64,000 nucleotides of DNA from Phycicoccus sp. HDW14 (GTDB lineage: Bacteria; Actinomycetota; Actinomycetes; Actinomycetales; Dermatophilaceae): the NCBI RefSeq assembly GCF_011383005.1, contig NZ_CP049935.1, positions 2,852,001-2,916,000 on the forward strand, in the 5' to 3' direction. The position numbers and the translations under genes are program-made. Below, piece by piece: positions 55,366-64,000 of this stretch. Each line of letters begins with the position of its first letter. Position 1 is the first letter of the stretch. Below the pieces are notes generated by a model that saw nothing but the letters and a program-made list of their open reading frames with translations, was not told where the DNA came from and ran no database searches.

Positions 55366-56401
55366 TCACGACCCCGAACCGCGACCGCCCCCGGCCCACT
55401 CCGGGTCGGCGGCGGTGACCCGGGCGGGGTCGACGGTGCCCGGCTCGGGGCGCGGGTCGGCGTCATCGCCGGCGATCGCGTCGGTGACGGCGCGGTCGTA
55501 GCCGAGGGCCCCGCCGGCGGGGGCGCCGACGAGGTCGTCGATGTCGGACTCCTCGCACACGACCTCGTGGAGCAGGCTCTCCACCAACGGTTTCGCGAGC
55601 CCGGTGGGCACGGGCGTGACGAAGCCGACCCACTGGCTGGCCAGCCGGGGGTGAGCACCGGCACGGTGACGATCGTGCGCGGGAACATGCCGGCGAGCCG
55701 GGCGAAGCGGGTGATCATCTCGCGGTAGGTCAGCACGTCCGGGCCGCCGACGTCGAAGGTGCGGTTGACGTCGGGGGCAGGTCGGCGGCGCCGACGAGGT
55801 AGTGCAGCACGTCGCGCGCGGCGATGGGCTGGATGCGGTTGTCGAGCCACTTCGGCGTGATCATCACCGGCAGCCGCGAGGTGAGGTGGCGCAGCATCTC
55901 GAAGGACGCCGACCCCGACCCGAGGATGATCGCCGCCTGCAGCACCGCGGTCGGCACGCCGCTCGACAGCAGCAGGTCACCGACCTCGACGCGCGAGGCG
56001 AGGTGGTCGCTCAGCGGGCCCTCCTGCGGGTGCAGGCCGGAGAGGTAGACGATCCGGCCGACCTCGGCCTCGTACGCCGCCCGGCCGAACGTCTGCGCCA
56101 TCTCGCGGTCGCGCTCGACGAAGCCGCCGGCGCTGTCCATCGAGTGCAGCAGGTAGTAGGCGACGTCGACGTCGGCGAGCGCCTCGGCGAGGGTCGAGCG
56201 CGACGTCGCGTCGCCCTCGACGACCTCGGCGCGCCCGGCCCACGCGCGGTCGGAGATCTTCGACGCGTCCCGGGTGAGCACGCGCACGGTCCAGCCCCGG
56301 TCGAGCAGCATCGGGACCAGGCGCGACCCGATGTAGCCGGTCGCGCCCGTGACGAGCGCCCGGCGCCCGGTCCCGTCGGAGTGGTGTCCCGTGTCGCTCA
56401 C
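55366..56401 (-). CDS. NAD(P)-binding atypical short-chain dehydrogenase (two apparent frameshifts)
   Basis: An NAD(P)-binding Rossmann protein of about 345 residues: GRRALVTGATGYIGSRLVPM at the N terminus, VAYYLLHSMDSAGGFVERDR, SGLHPQEGPLSDHLASRVEV. The frame breaks at the G runs 55773-55777 (ADLPPDVNRTFDVGGPDVLT) and 55647-55651 (VPVLTPRLASQWVGFVTPVP); one base each restores it through to EWAGGGRGSGS. Homologues accompany CFA-type lipid genes in actinobacteria. It overlaps the SRPBCC gene by 4 nt. Confidence 0.85.
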
Positions 56402-56829
56402 CGGCGGTCCAACGTCTCCTTGAGCTGCGCGGCCGTGCGGTCACCCAGGCGTCCGAGCAGCGGGGTCATCACCGGTCCGAGGAAGCGGGCCAGCCCGGTG
56501 AACTCGAAGTCCGCCCGGTAGGTGACCTCGGCGCCGGTGCCGTCGGGGCGCACGGTGATGGTGTCGTGGCTCGTGGTCGTCGCGTTGCGGCCGACGATGA
56601 CGAAGCGCGGGGCCTGGACCTCCTCGGTCGTGTACTCGAGCTCGACGGTGTTGCCGGCGAACTTCGACACGTTCCTGTAGGTCGTGCCCGGGCCGCCGTC
56701 ACCGGACACCCGCTCGCACGAGACCGTCCCGGCGTCCCACTCCGTCGCGTTCCGGAAGTCGGCGAGGTAGGGGAACACCTCCTCGGCGCTCGTGCTCGTG
56801 CGGATGGTGCGTTCGACGGTCGTGGTCAT
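56398..56829 (-). CDS. SRPBCC family protein (polyketide-cyclase/START-like)
   Basis: A 143-residue SRPBCC protein starting at ATG 56829: TSTSAEEVFPYLADFRNATE opens the helix-grip fold, then SKFAGNTVELEYTTEEVQAP and TVRPDGTGAEVTYRADFEF, with a final long helix. Such proteins bind hydrophobic ligands. Overlaps of 4 nt on both sides tie it to the methyltransferase and dehydrogenase, so it may carry a lipid intermediate. Confidence 0.87.
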   Translation of the reverse strand: MTTTVERTIRTSTSAEEVFPYLADFRNATEWDAGTVSCERVSGDGGPGTTYRNVSKFAGNTVELEYTTEEVQAPRFVIVGRNATTTSHDTITVRPDGTGAEVTYRADFEFTGLARFLGPVMTPLLGRLGDRTAAQLKETLDRR

Positions 56830-58082
56830 CGGTCCTCCTGGCGGGTGAAGCGGATCTGGGCGACGTCGAGGTAGCCGGTGGCGAAGCCGGCCTCGCAGTA
56901 CGCGAGGTAGAACTCCCACATGCGCCGGAAGGTCTCGTCGAAGCCATGGTGCTCGATCTCGTCCCACCGGGCGATGAAGGTCTCGCGCCAGCGACGCAGG
57001 GTCTCCGCGTAGTCGGCCCCGAACGCCTGCACCCTCTCTACCCGCAGCGACGTCGACTCACGCGTGACGTCGCGGATGGCCTGGAGGGAGGGGATGAGGC
57101 CGCCCGGGAAGATGTACTTCTGGATCCAGCCGAACGAGCCCTTGGTGGCCAGCAGCCGGTGGTGCTCCATGAGGATGGCCTGGATGGCGACGGCGCCACC
57201 GGGCGCCAGCAGCGTGTCGATCTGCTGGAAGTAGGTCTCCCAGTACTCCTCGCCGACGGCCTCGATCATCTCGACGCTGACGATCGCGTCGAACTGCCCG
57301 GTCGTCTCGCGGTAGTCCTGGAGGAGCACCTCGATGCGGTCGGTGTGGCCGGCGGCAGCGATGCGCTCCCGGGCCAGGTCGCGCTGCTCGGCCGAGAGCG
57401 TGACGGAGGTGACGGTGGCCCCGCGGGCCGCGGCGCGGATGGACAGCTCGCCCCAGCCGGTGCCGATCTCGAGGACCCGCGAGCCCTCGTGCACGTCGGC
57501 GGCGTCGAGGATGGCCTCGATCTTGCGCAGCTGGGCGCCGTGCAGGTCCTGACCGGCGACCGGGCGGGTCGGGTCGAAGAGCGCCGAGCTGTAGGACAGG
57601 GAGGGGTCGAGGAACGCGGCGAACAGGTCGTTCGACAGGTCGTAGTGCGCGCTGATGTTGCTGCGCGAGCCCTCGAGGGTGTTGCGCTGGTGGCGCGGGA
57701 TGGCCCGGTCGACGAGGCCGCGCAGCGAGAGCAGCGGCTTCGGGACGAGCTCGCCCATCCGGGCGGCGAAGGGCATGAGGGCCTGTGCGAGGTCGGTGCC
57801 GTCGCCGGCGCGCCAGTCGCCGGCCATGTACGCCTCGCCGAGGCCGATCTTCGGGTGCGCCTCGAGCCGGCGGAAGAGCGCGCGGGGACGCACGACCTCG
57901 AGCACCGGGCTGTCCGGGCCACCCGCGCCGACGACGGAGCCGTCGGGGTAGCGCATCCGGATCGGCATGGGCCGCACGGCGACCTCGGTGATCGCCTTGG
58001 CGACGGCACCCCGGGTCAGGGCGCGGTGGGAGGTCAGCCGCGGGGCGGTGAGCTCGAGGCGGTGGGTGTCGGCGGTGGTCAT
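56826..58082 (-). CDS. Cyclopropane-fatty-acid-synthase-like methyltransferase 1
   Basis: A 418-residue AdoMet-dependent enzyme of the CFA synthase family acting on unsaturated phospholipid acyl chains. SRSNISAHYDLSNDLFAAFL, SLSYSSALFDPTRPVAGQDL, AdoMet site VLEIGTGWGELSIRAAARG, and QAILMEHHRLLATKGSFGWI with KYIFPGGLIPS are diagnostic. The start ATG at 58082 overlaps the DUF1365 stop. The neighbouring DUF1365 and flavin-oxidoreductase genes form the standard cluster with this enzyme. Confidence 0.92.
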   Translation of the reverse strand: MTTADTHRLELTAPRLTSHRALTRGAVAKAITEVAVRPMPIRMRYPDGSVVGAGGPDSPVLEVVRPRALFRRLEAHPKIGLGEAYMAGDWRAGDGTDLAQALMPFAARMGELVPKPLLSLRGLVDRAIPRHQRNTLEGSRSNISAHYDLSNDLFAAFLDPSLSYSSALFDPTRPVAGQDLHGAQLRKIEAILDAADVHEGSRVLEIGTGWGELSIRAAARGATVTSVTLSAEQRDLARERIAAAGHTDRIEVLLQDYRETTGQFDAIVSVEMIEAVGEEYWETYFQQIDTLLAPGGAVAIQAILMEHHRLLATKGSFGWIQKYIFPGGLIPSLQAIRDVTRESTSLRVERVQAFGADYAETLRRWRETFIARWDEIEHHGFDETFRRMWEFYLAYCEAGFATGYLDVAQIRFTRQEDR

Positions 58083-58833
58083 CGCACGCTCTCCAGGGAG
58101 GTCTCGGGGCGGGGGCGGACGGGCAGTCTCCGCAGCCACAGCCAGATGCCGTGGAGGCGGATGAGCCCGCTCACCCGCTGGGGCATCAACGGGTGTCGCA
58201 GCGCGCTGCGGGCCACCGTCGAGGTCGTCGCCGGCCTCGGGGTGCCCGTCACGGTCGCGGTCACCAGTGGTTCGTCGTGCAGGCGCAGGCGGATGGCCAC
58301 ACCGACCGTGTCGGGCGTCATGGTGAGGCGGATGGCGTACTCGCCCTCGACGTCGTTGAACGGGGAGACGTAGAAGTCCTTGTCCATCGAGGCCCGGCCG
58401 CCCTCGTCGGGCCGCAGCACGTACGCGTGCCGGCCCCGTAGGTGTTGTGGACCTCGACGAGCACGGCCCGCAGGCCGCCGTCGGGGGCGAACACCCAGAA
58501 GGCGCTCATCGGGTCGAAGACGTGGCCGAGGGTGCGCGCGTGGGCGAGCATCACGACGCGGTCGCGCGGCGTGGTGCCGACGCCGTCGCGCTCGAGCACC
58601 CGCAGGACGTTGGCCTTGAGCGCGGCGATGCCGGGGTTGCCCGACAGGTGGTCCTCGCCGCGGAAGGTCGCGACCGGGCGCAACCAGCGGGGCAGGCGGG
58701 GCATCGCGTCGAGGTCGACGAGCCACTGGGTGTGCTTGTGCGTGAACGAGTGGCGCACCGGGCGGTGCCGGGTGTGGTGGACCCGGCCGACGACGAGCGA
58801 GGGCAGGACGGGGAGGTCGGTGGCAGTGGTCAT
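58079..58833 (-). CDS. DUF1365 family protein (apparent frameshift)
   Basis: A DUF1365 protein of about 251 residues, always found beside CFA-type enzymes but of unproven function. SLVVGRVHHTRHRPVRHSFT, TLGHVFDPMSAFWVFAPDG and DKDFYVSPFNDVEGEYAIRL are the hallmarks. The frame breaks at the C run 58434-58437; one base added gives EVHNTYGGRHAYVLRPDEGG. Start ATG at 58833, 4 nt after the upstream stop. Confidence 0.9.
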
Positions 58834-58837
58834 CGGG

Positions 58838-60130
58838 TCACCACTCGACCCCGAGGGCCCGGGCCGCCTCGACACCGGACCGGCAGCCGTCCTCGTGGAA
58901 GCCCCAGCCCTGCCAGGCACCCGCGAAGGCGGTGCGCTCGGTGGTGATCTCGGGGATGCGGCGCTGGGCCCGCACGGCGTCGAGGTCGTAGAGGGGGTGC
59001 GAGTACTGCATGGTGGCGACGACGCTACCGGGGTCGATCCGGTCGGACGCGTTGAGCGTCACGTAGAACGGCTCGTCGGCGGGCAGGCCCTGGAGGCGGT
59101 TCATCCAGTACGTGACGACGGCGCCCTGCGACGGGTCGTCGCCGACGAGGTAGTTCCACGACGAGCGGGCCAGCCGGGCACGGGGCATGAGCGAGCCGTC
59201 GCGGTGCAGCACGGTCTCGTTCTGCGAGTACCGGAAGGCGCCGAGCACCTCCTTCTCGGACGGTGTGGCGTCGGCGAGCAGGCGCAGCGCGTCGTCGGCG
59301 TGGGTGGCCACGACGACCCGGTCGTGACGGTCGAGCCGCCCTCCGGCAGTGCGGATCTCGACGCCGTCGGGCGTGCGCGCGACGGACGTGACCGGGTCGC
59401 CGACGTGCACCGCGGGCAGCCGGGCGGCCAGCAGGTCGACGTAGGTGCGCGAGCCGCCGACGACGGTCATCCACTGCGGGGAGTCGCCGACCGAGAGCAT
59501 CCCGTGGTGCTGGAGGAACCGGAAGAGGTAGCGCGCCGGGTAGTCGAGGGCCTGGCCCTCGCCGCTCGACCAGACGCAGGCGACGACCGGGATGGCGTAG
59601 AGCCGGGTGAAGGACTCGGGGAACCCGGCGTCGCGGATGAACTCGCCGTAGGTGGTCGTGTCCTCGTCGTCGGTCTGCTCGAGGAAGGCCGTGGCGAGCG
59701 CGTGGAAGCGCTTGACGGCCCGGAGCATCCCGACGTACTCGCGGTCGAGCAGCTGGCGGGGGCGGGCCACGAAGCCCTTGACCCCGCGGCCGCCGGCGTA
59801 CTCGAGGCCGGTCGACTCGTCGCGGATGCTCATCGACATCTCGGTGTCGCGGGCCTCGACGCCCAGCTCGCGGAAGAGCCGGCGCAGGTACGGGTACGTG
59901 CGGTCGTTGTGGACGATGAACCCGCTGTCGACCCGCAGGTCGCCGTGGGCGGTCGGCACGGTGTGGGTGTGCGCGTGCCCGCCGAGGCGCGAGTCGCCCT
60001 CGTAGAGCGTCACGTCGTGGCGGGTGGAGAGCACGTGCGCCGCGGTGAGCCCGGAGACTCCGGCCCCGACGACGGCGATGCGCTCGGGAGCAGGGTGTCG
60101 CTCCGCAGGGGTGGGCGGCATGGGCAGCAC
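58838..60130 (-). CDS. FAD-dependent amine-oxidase-like oxidoreductase
   Basis: A 430-residue flavoprotein. The dinucleotide-binding site is IAVVGAGVSGLTAAHVLSTR followed by LYEGDSRLGGHAHTH; ATHADDALRLLADATPSEKE and TERTAFAGAWQGWGFHEDGC are typical of the oxidoreductase paired with DUF1365 and CFA synthase. It is probably involved in acyl-chain desaturation or reduction during membrane-lipid modification. It is the first gene of the leftward operon, divergent from the MerR-B12 regulator across the tandem repeats. Confidence 0.9.
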   Translation of the reverse strand: MLPMPPTPAERHPAPERIAVVGAGVSGLTAAHVLSTRHDVTLYEGDSRLGGHAHTHTVPTAHGDLRVDSGFIVHNDRTYPYLRRLFRELGVEARDTEMSMSIRDESTGLEYAGGRGVKGFVARPRQLLDREYVGMLRAVKRFHALATAFLEQTDDEDTTTYGEFIRDAGFPESFTRLYAIPVVACVWSSGEGQALDYPARYLFRFLQHHGMLSVGDSPQWMTVVGGSRTYVDLLAARLPAVHVGDPVTSVARTPDGVEIRTAGGRLDRHDRVVVATHADDALRLLADATPSEKEVLGAFRYSQNETVLHRDGSLMPRARLARSSWNYLVGDDPSQGAVVTYWMNRLQGLPADEPFYVTLNASDRIDPGSVVATMQYSHPLYDLDAVRAQRRIPEITTERTAFAGAWQGWGFHEDGCRSGVEAARALGVEW

Positions 60131-60140
60131 CGTAGAACCT

Positions 60141-60172
60141 TTCGTCGACCTTCGTCAAAGGTTTGTCAAATC
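60141..60172. promoter_or_regulatory. Three tandem 11-bp repeats: probable CarH/LitR operator
   Basis: TTCGTCGACC, TTCGTCAAAGG and TTTGTCAAATC follow one another at 60141, 60151 and 60162. They lie in the 67-nt gap between the divergent oxidoreductase and MerR-B12 genes. On the minus strand the repeats contain TTGAC hexamers that could be -35 elements. Confidence 0.65.
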
Positions 60173-60197
60173 TCCGACCAGCGCTTACCGTGGCCGT

Positions 60198-61192
60198 GTG
60201 AGGCGTTCGGTTCCCCCGTCGATGCGGATTGGCGAGCTGGCATCCCGAGTGGGAGTCAGCACGCACGTCCTGCGTGCGTGGGAGGCGCGGTACAACCTCC
60301 TCGACCCCGTCCGCTCGCCCGGTGGCTACCGGCTCTACGGCACCGACGACGAGCGCCGCGTCCGTGAGGTGCTGGCCCTGCGCGAGCAGGGCGTCAGCGC
60401 GATGGAGGCCGCCCGCCAGGTGCTCGCCGCCGAGCGGGCCGGGGCCGCCGCCGCGATGGGTGCGCTCGCCGACGGCGACGGGATGCTCGACGGCGCCGAG
60501 CCCGCCCGCGACACGATGCGTGCCGACCCGCCCGTGCTCGTGGCCCAGCTGCTCGACGCCGTCACCGCCCTCGACGAGGACCGCGCCCACGCCGTCCTCG
60601 ACACCGCCTTCCTCGACCGGTCCGTCGAGAGCGCCATCGTCGACGTCCTCGTGCCCTTCTTCGTGCGCGTCGGCGAGATGTGGGAGCTCGGGCGCATCGG
60701 CATCGCCCAGGAGCACTTCGCGAGCAGCCTCGTCCGTCGCCGCCTCGGTGCGCTGTCGCTCACCTGGGGCATCGGCACCGGCCCGGTCGCCGTGCTCGCC
60801 TGCCCCCGGGCGAGTTCCACGACATCATCCTGCTCGGCTTCGGGGTGCTGCTCGGGCGGGCCGGCTGGCGCATCCGCTACCTCGGTCCCGACACCCCGGT
60901 CGGGTCGCTGGCCTCCGCCGCCGACCTCACCCGCCCGGACGCCGTGGTCCTCGCCTCGCGCCGGCCCTCCGGGTTCCGGGCCCACGCGCCGGCCCTGCGC
61001 CGGCTCGCCGAGGTCCACCCGCTGTGGCTCGCCGGCCGGGGCACCACCCCGCGCGTCCTCGAGGAGATCGGCGCCATGCACCTCGGCCCCGACCTCGTCG
61101 CCGACGTGGGGTTGCTCACCACCGCCGCCCGCGAGCGTCGCCGGGCGCGCGAGGCATCCGCTGCGACCGCGGACTCCGAACGACGGTCGTGA
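60198..61192 (+). CDS. MerR family regulator with B12-binding domain (LitR/CarH-like; apparent frameshift)
   Basis: A regulator of about 331 residues. The MerR helix-turn-helix is RIGELASRVGVSTHVLRAWE with YNLLDPVRSPGGYRLYG. The helical cap has the CarH-type MWELGRIGIAQEHFASSLV. The B12 domain begins CPPGEFHDIILLGFGVLLGR and continues RIRYLGPDTPV. The frame breaks at the C run 60803-60807; one added C links VAVLAC to PPGEFHD. Such proteins use adenosylcobalamin as a light sensor and release DNA on illumination. Start is the GTG at 60198 or the ATG at 60222. Confidence 0.9.
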
Positions 61193-61258
61193 CGCCCGGC
61201 GCCGGTTGTGCGCCGGCCCGTCCGACCCGACCGCCTCACCCGATCCCAGGAGCAGCAC

Positions 61259-62557
61259 GTGACGATGACCGAGCCCGGCCGGACCACGACGACGAGGGGC
61301 GGTGCGGCCACCCGCATCGAGGCGGCCCTGCGGCCCCTGCTCGGCGGGCCGCTGCCCGTGCGGCTGCGCACCTGGGACGGGTCCGAGGCCGGCCCGGTCG
61401 ACGGGATGCTCGTCGAGCTGCGGACCCCGCAGGCCCTGACCCGGCTGCTCTGGCACCCGGGCGAGCTCGGGGCCGCGCAGGCCTACGTCACCGGCGAGCT
61501 CGAGGTGCACGGTGACGTCGGCGACGCCCTCGACCTCGTCCGCGAGACGGTCGCCGCCCGCTCGCTTCCGCCGCTGACCCCGGCGCGCGTCGCCCGGCTG
61601 CTGCCCGACCTCGTCCGGCTCGGCCGCGACACCGGGGCGCTGGCCCGTCCCCCGGCCCCGCCGGCCACCCAGGCGGTCGTCAAGGGCCGGCTGCACTCGC
61701 TGGCCCGCGACCGCGCGTCCATCAGCCACCACTACGACCTGTCGAACGAGTTCTACGAGTTCCTCCTCGACCCGCACATGGCCTACTCGTGCGGCTTCTA
61801 CGCCGACGGGCCGGAGATGCCGCTCGAGGCCGCCCAGGCCGCCAAGCTCGACATGGTGTGCCGGAAGGTCGGTCTCTCCGAGGGGATGCGCTTCCTCGAC
61901 GTCGGCTGCGGGTGGGGGTCGCTGTCGCTGTACGCCGCCGAGCACTTCGGGGCGCAGGTCACCGGCGTCACCATCGCGGCCGAGCAGAAGGCGTTCATCG
62001 ACCAGCGCATCCGCGAGCGTGGGCTGCAGGACCGGGTCGAGATCCGCCTCCAGGACTACCGCGAGGTGCGCGACGAGCCGTTCGACGCCGTCGCGTCCCT
62101 CGAGATGGGTGAGCACGTCGGCGAGAAGAACTACGACACCTACGCGTCGGTGCTGCACCGCTCGGTGCGGCCGGGCGGGTACGTGCTCGTGCAGCAGATG
62201 TCGCGCATCGCGGGGCACCACCCGGGCGGTGGGCCGTTCATCGAGCAGTTCATCGCCCCCGACATGACGATGCGCCCCGTCGGCGACACCCTGAACTTCC
62301 TCCAGGGCGCCGGGTTCGAGGTCCGCGGGGTGCACGCCCTGCGCGAGCACTACGTGTGGACGGTCGACGCGTGGGCGCGCACGCTCGAGGAGAACTGGGA
62401 CCGCGCCGTCGAGCTGATCGGCGAGGAGGGAGCCCGCGTCTGGCGGCTCTACCTCGTCGGTGGTTCGCAGGCCTTCCGGGACAACCGGATGGGCGTCGAC
62501 CAGCTGCTGCTGCGCCGCCCCGGCGGCCCCGCCGTCGTCTCCGACCCGGCGCGCTGA
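61259..62557 (+). CDS. Cyclopropane-fatty-acid-synthase-like methyltransferase 2
   Basis: A 432-residue paralogue of the enzyme at 56826. ISHHYDLSNEFYEFLLDP, MAYSCGFYADGPEMPLEAAQ, AdoMet site FLDVGCGWGSLSLYAAEHFG, and SLEMGEHVGEKNYDTYASVL. It departs from classic CFA synthase at the ending QLLLRRPGG and resembles actinobacterial enzymes that methylate oleate, as in 10-methyl-stearate synthesis. The GTG at 61259 follows AGGAG at 6 nt; the ATG at 61265 is an alternative. It overlaps the DUF1295 gene (TGATG). Confidence 0.9.
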   Translation: MTMTEPGRTTTTRGGAATRIEAALRPLLGGPLPVRLRTWDGSEAGPVDGMLVELRTPQALTRLLWHPGELGAAQAYVTGELEVHGDVGDALDLVRETVAARSLPPLTPARVARLLPDLVRLGRDTGALARPPAPPATQAVVKGRLHSLARDRASISHHYDLSNEFYEFLLDPHMAYSCGFYADGPEMPLEAAQAAKLDMVCRKVGLSEGMRFLDVGCGWGSLSLYAAEHFGAQVTGVTIAAEQKAFIDQRIRERGLQDRVEIRLQDYREVRDEPFDAVASLEMGEHVGEKNYDTYASVLHRSVRPGGYVLVQQMSRIAGHHPGGGPFIEQFIAPDMTMRPVGDTLNFLQGAGFEVRGVHALREHYVWTVDAWARTLEENWDRAVELIGEEGARVWRLYLVGGSQAFRDNRMGVDQLLLRRPGGPAVVSDPAR

Positions 62558-63354
62558 TGGGCGACGCGTTCTCCGGCGGCACCCTCGTCGTCGTCCTCCT
62601 CGGGTCGCTCCTGACCTCGGCGCTCGCGATGGGCGTCACCGCTGTGGTGTCCAAGCGTCTCGGCAAGGTCGCGGTCGTCGACATCACGTGGGGCCTGGTC
62701 TTCGTGGCCATCGGCTGGGTGGCGTACGCGCTGGGGCAGCACTCGGCGCGATCGCTGGTCCTCGCCGTGCTCGTCACCCTGTGGGGCGGGCGCCTGGCGT
62801 GGCACATCCGCGGGCGGGCGCTCGGTGCGGGTGAGGACCCCCGCTACGAGAAGATGCTGTCCTCGCAGCCGCCGGAGAAGCGCTTCGCGTTCGCGGTCAA
62901 GCGGGTCTTCGTCGTCCAGGGGCTGGCGGCGTGGTTCGTGTCGCTGCCGCTGCAGGTCGCGGCCTCCACCGACACGGCGCTCGGCTGGGTCGCGGCGGTC
63001 GGTGTGGTCGTCTGGCTCGTCGGCGTGACCTTCGAGTCCGTGGGCGACGCCCAGCTCAAGGCGTTCAAGGCCGACCCGTCGAACAAGGGCAAGGTCATGG
63101 ACCGCGGCCTCTGGGGCTGGACGCGCCACCCGAACTACTTCGGCGACTCCGCCGTCTGGTGGAGCCTGTTCGTCGTGGCGGCCGAGGCCTGGCCGGGCGT
63201 GCTGACCATCCTGTCGCCCGTGGTCATGACGTACTTCCTGGCCTTCGCGACCGGCGCGAAGCTGCTGGAGTCGGAGATGGCCAAGCGTCCCGGGTACCCC
63301 GAGTACCAGCAGCGGACGAGCATGTTCTTCCCCCTCCCGCCGAAGAAGCGCTGA
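62557..63354 (+). CDS. DUF1295 membrane protein (steroid-reductase/ICMT-like)
   Basis: A 265-residue membrane protein with about seven spans. The DUF1295 end is clear: KVMDRGLWGWTRHPNYFGDS, then TYFLAFATGAKLLESEMAKR and GYPEYQQRTSMFFPLPPKKR. The fold is shared with 5-alpha-steroid reductases and isoprenylcysteine methyltransferases. Coupling to the methyltransferase gene suggests it modifies or reduces the methylated acyl chain. The product remains unproven. Confidence 0.9.
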   Translation: MGDAFSGGTLVVVLLGSLLTSALAMGVTAVVSKRLGKVAVVDITWGLVFVAIGWVAYALGQHSARSLVLAVLVTLWGGRLAWHIRGRALGAGEDPRYEKMLSSQPPEKRFAFAVKRVFVVQGLAAWFVSLPLQVAASTDTALGWVAAVGVVVWLVGVTFESVGDAQLKAFKADPSNKGKVMDRGLWGWTRHPNYFGDSAVWWSLFVVAAEAWPGVLTILSPVVMTYFLAFATGAKLLESEMAKRPGYPEYQQRTSMFFPLPPKKR

Positions 63355-63381
63355 CCGGACGCGGCAGAGGCCCTCCCGCTG

Positions 63382-63810
63382 TCAGGGGCGGGCCGTGCGT
63401 CGCAGCACGCCGAGCACGACGGCCGCGGTCACGGTGCACAGGACGGCACCCCAGGCGATGTCGACGAGCACGACGACGAGCGGGAAGTCGCGGAACACCG
63501 CCATCGACGTGAGGTCGAAGGTCGCGTAGGTGACCACTCCGAACGCGGCCGCATCGCGCAGCCCGCGGCCGAGCGACCCGCTCGCCAGCGCCGGCCGCAG
63601 CACGAAGTGGACGAAACCGAGCAGGTAGACGACGTAGAACGCCACGGCTGCACCGGTGTTCGGCCTGTCCGCCAGCAGGTGCCCGATGCGCTCGTCGTAG
63701 AGCGTGCCGGAGCCGACCGTCAGCCAGAAGGCGTCGAGGGCGCCGAAGACGACGGCAGCCAGCAGGAGGGCGCGCAGCAGGCGGGCACGGTCGACGGGCT
63801 CGGTGGTCAT
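63382..63810 (-). CDS. DUF2177 family membrane protein
   Basis: A 142-residue protein with four membrane segments: LLLAAVVFGALDAFWLTVGS, VAFYVVYLLGFVHFVLRPAL, RDAAAFGVVTYATFDLTSMA and VLVDIAWGAVLCTVTAAVVL. This matches DUF2177, often located beside CFA/DUF1365-type lipid genes. Function unknown. It converges with the DUF1295 gene. Confidence 0.88.
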   Translation of the reverse strand: MTTEPVDRARLLRALLLAAVVFGALDAFWLTVGSGTLYDERIGHLLADRPNTGAAVAFYVVYLLGFVHFVLRPALASGSLGRGLRDAAAFGVVTYATFDLTSMAVFRDFPLVVVLVDIAWGAVLCTVTAAVVLGVLRRTARP

Positions 63811-63839
63811 CCACCGAGCCTAGGTGGCTGCGGGTGGCC

Positions 63840-64000
63840 TCAGGTCTGGTCGTCGATGGTGGCGCCGGGCGCGTTCTTCTGCACCGAGGCGACGCCGTTC
63901 ATCGCGCTGGCCTTGGTCTCGTAGGCCTCGCCCGAGGCGATGATCTGCCCGTTGCTCGCCTTGAGCCGGAAGCGGAACTTGCCGCCGGCGTCCTTGTAGA
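63840..64000 (-). CDS. YegP/DUF1508 family protein (partial, runs off the window)
   Basis: Only the last 52 codons are visible. KFRFRLKASNGQIIASGEAY and KASAMNGVASVQKNAPGATI are the YegP repeat (DUF1508), a small protein often induced by stress. The start lies beyond position 64000. Confidence 0.85.
   Translation of the reverse strand, partial: YKDAGGKFRFRLKASNGQIIASGEAYETKASAMNGVASVQKNAPGATIDDQT

Overview
The window is 64 kb of GC-rich chromosome from an actinobacterium. Lsr2, WhiB, DUF4193, a mycoredoxin-like protein and the element type point to Actinomycetota. The housekeeping genes look like the Intrasporangiaceae or a relative, but that placement is only an impression.

Left flank (1-12976): the 3' part of pstB; a DUF559-type gene bracketed by two copies of a long palindromic repeat; a low-affinity phosphate transporter with its DUF47 partner; a YihY membrane protein; DUF4193; a PadR regulator with a drug-type ABC exporter; a DinB protein; and two secreted endonuclease/exonuclease/phosphatase-family proteins around a coiled-coil gene.

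Integrated element (13016-45475): a 32.4-kb integrative element sits in the 3' end of a tRNA-Lys gene. It is bounded by a 38-bp direct repeat (attL 13016-13053, attR 45438-45475). Its left third is a classic actinomycete set: Lsr2, integrase, excisionase, rolling-circle replication initiator, WhiB, FtsK-like translocase, a Pra-like activator, an XRE regulator, and a Nudix/HD pair recalling pSAM2 Pif. Unusually, it also carries a compact type IV secretion gene set (26869-33802) with pilin-like, VirB3-, VirB4-, VirB6-, VirB8- and VirB1-like genes. The cargo includes a Septu-like ATPase/HNH pair, a PstI/BsuBI-like restriction-modification pair, an OLD-family ATPase-TOPRIM nuclease, and two related IS481-like elements inserted side by side. 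The most novel part is a lower-GC operon at 21893-25188. It encodes a small membrane protein, a GAF-histidine kinase, a receiver-like protein with no DNA-binding domain, and a retropepsin-like aspartic protease. An orphan fibronectin-III protein follows it.

Right flank (45476-64000): YnfA, an oxidoreductase, a MarR regulator, two manganese (yybP-ykoY) riboswitches in front of a GDT1-type transporter and a TerC protein, a transglutaminase-like protein, two sugar-epimerase genes, photolyase, and a lipid-modification cluster. That cluster holds two cyclopropane-synthase-like methyltransferases, DUF1365, a flavin oxidoreductase, DUF1295 and others. It is arranged around a MerR-B12 (LitR/CarH-like) regulator with three tandem 11-bp operator-like repeats, which suggests light control of photolyase and membrane-lipid genes.

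A caution applies throughout. At least 18 genes are interrupted by single-base frameshifts. Almost every one is repaired by adding one G or C to a G/C homopolymer, so most are probably consensus errors rather than true pseudogenes. Such genes are annotated at full span with the shift point given.
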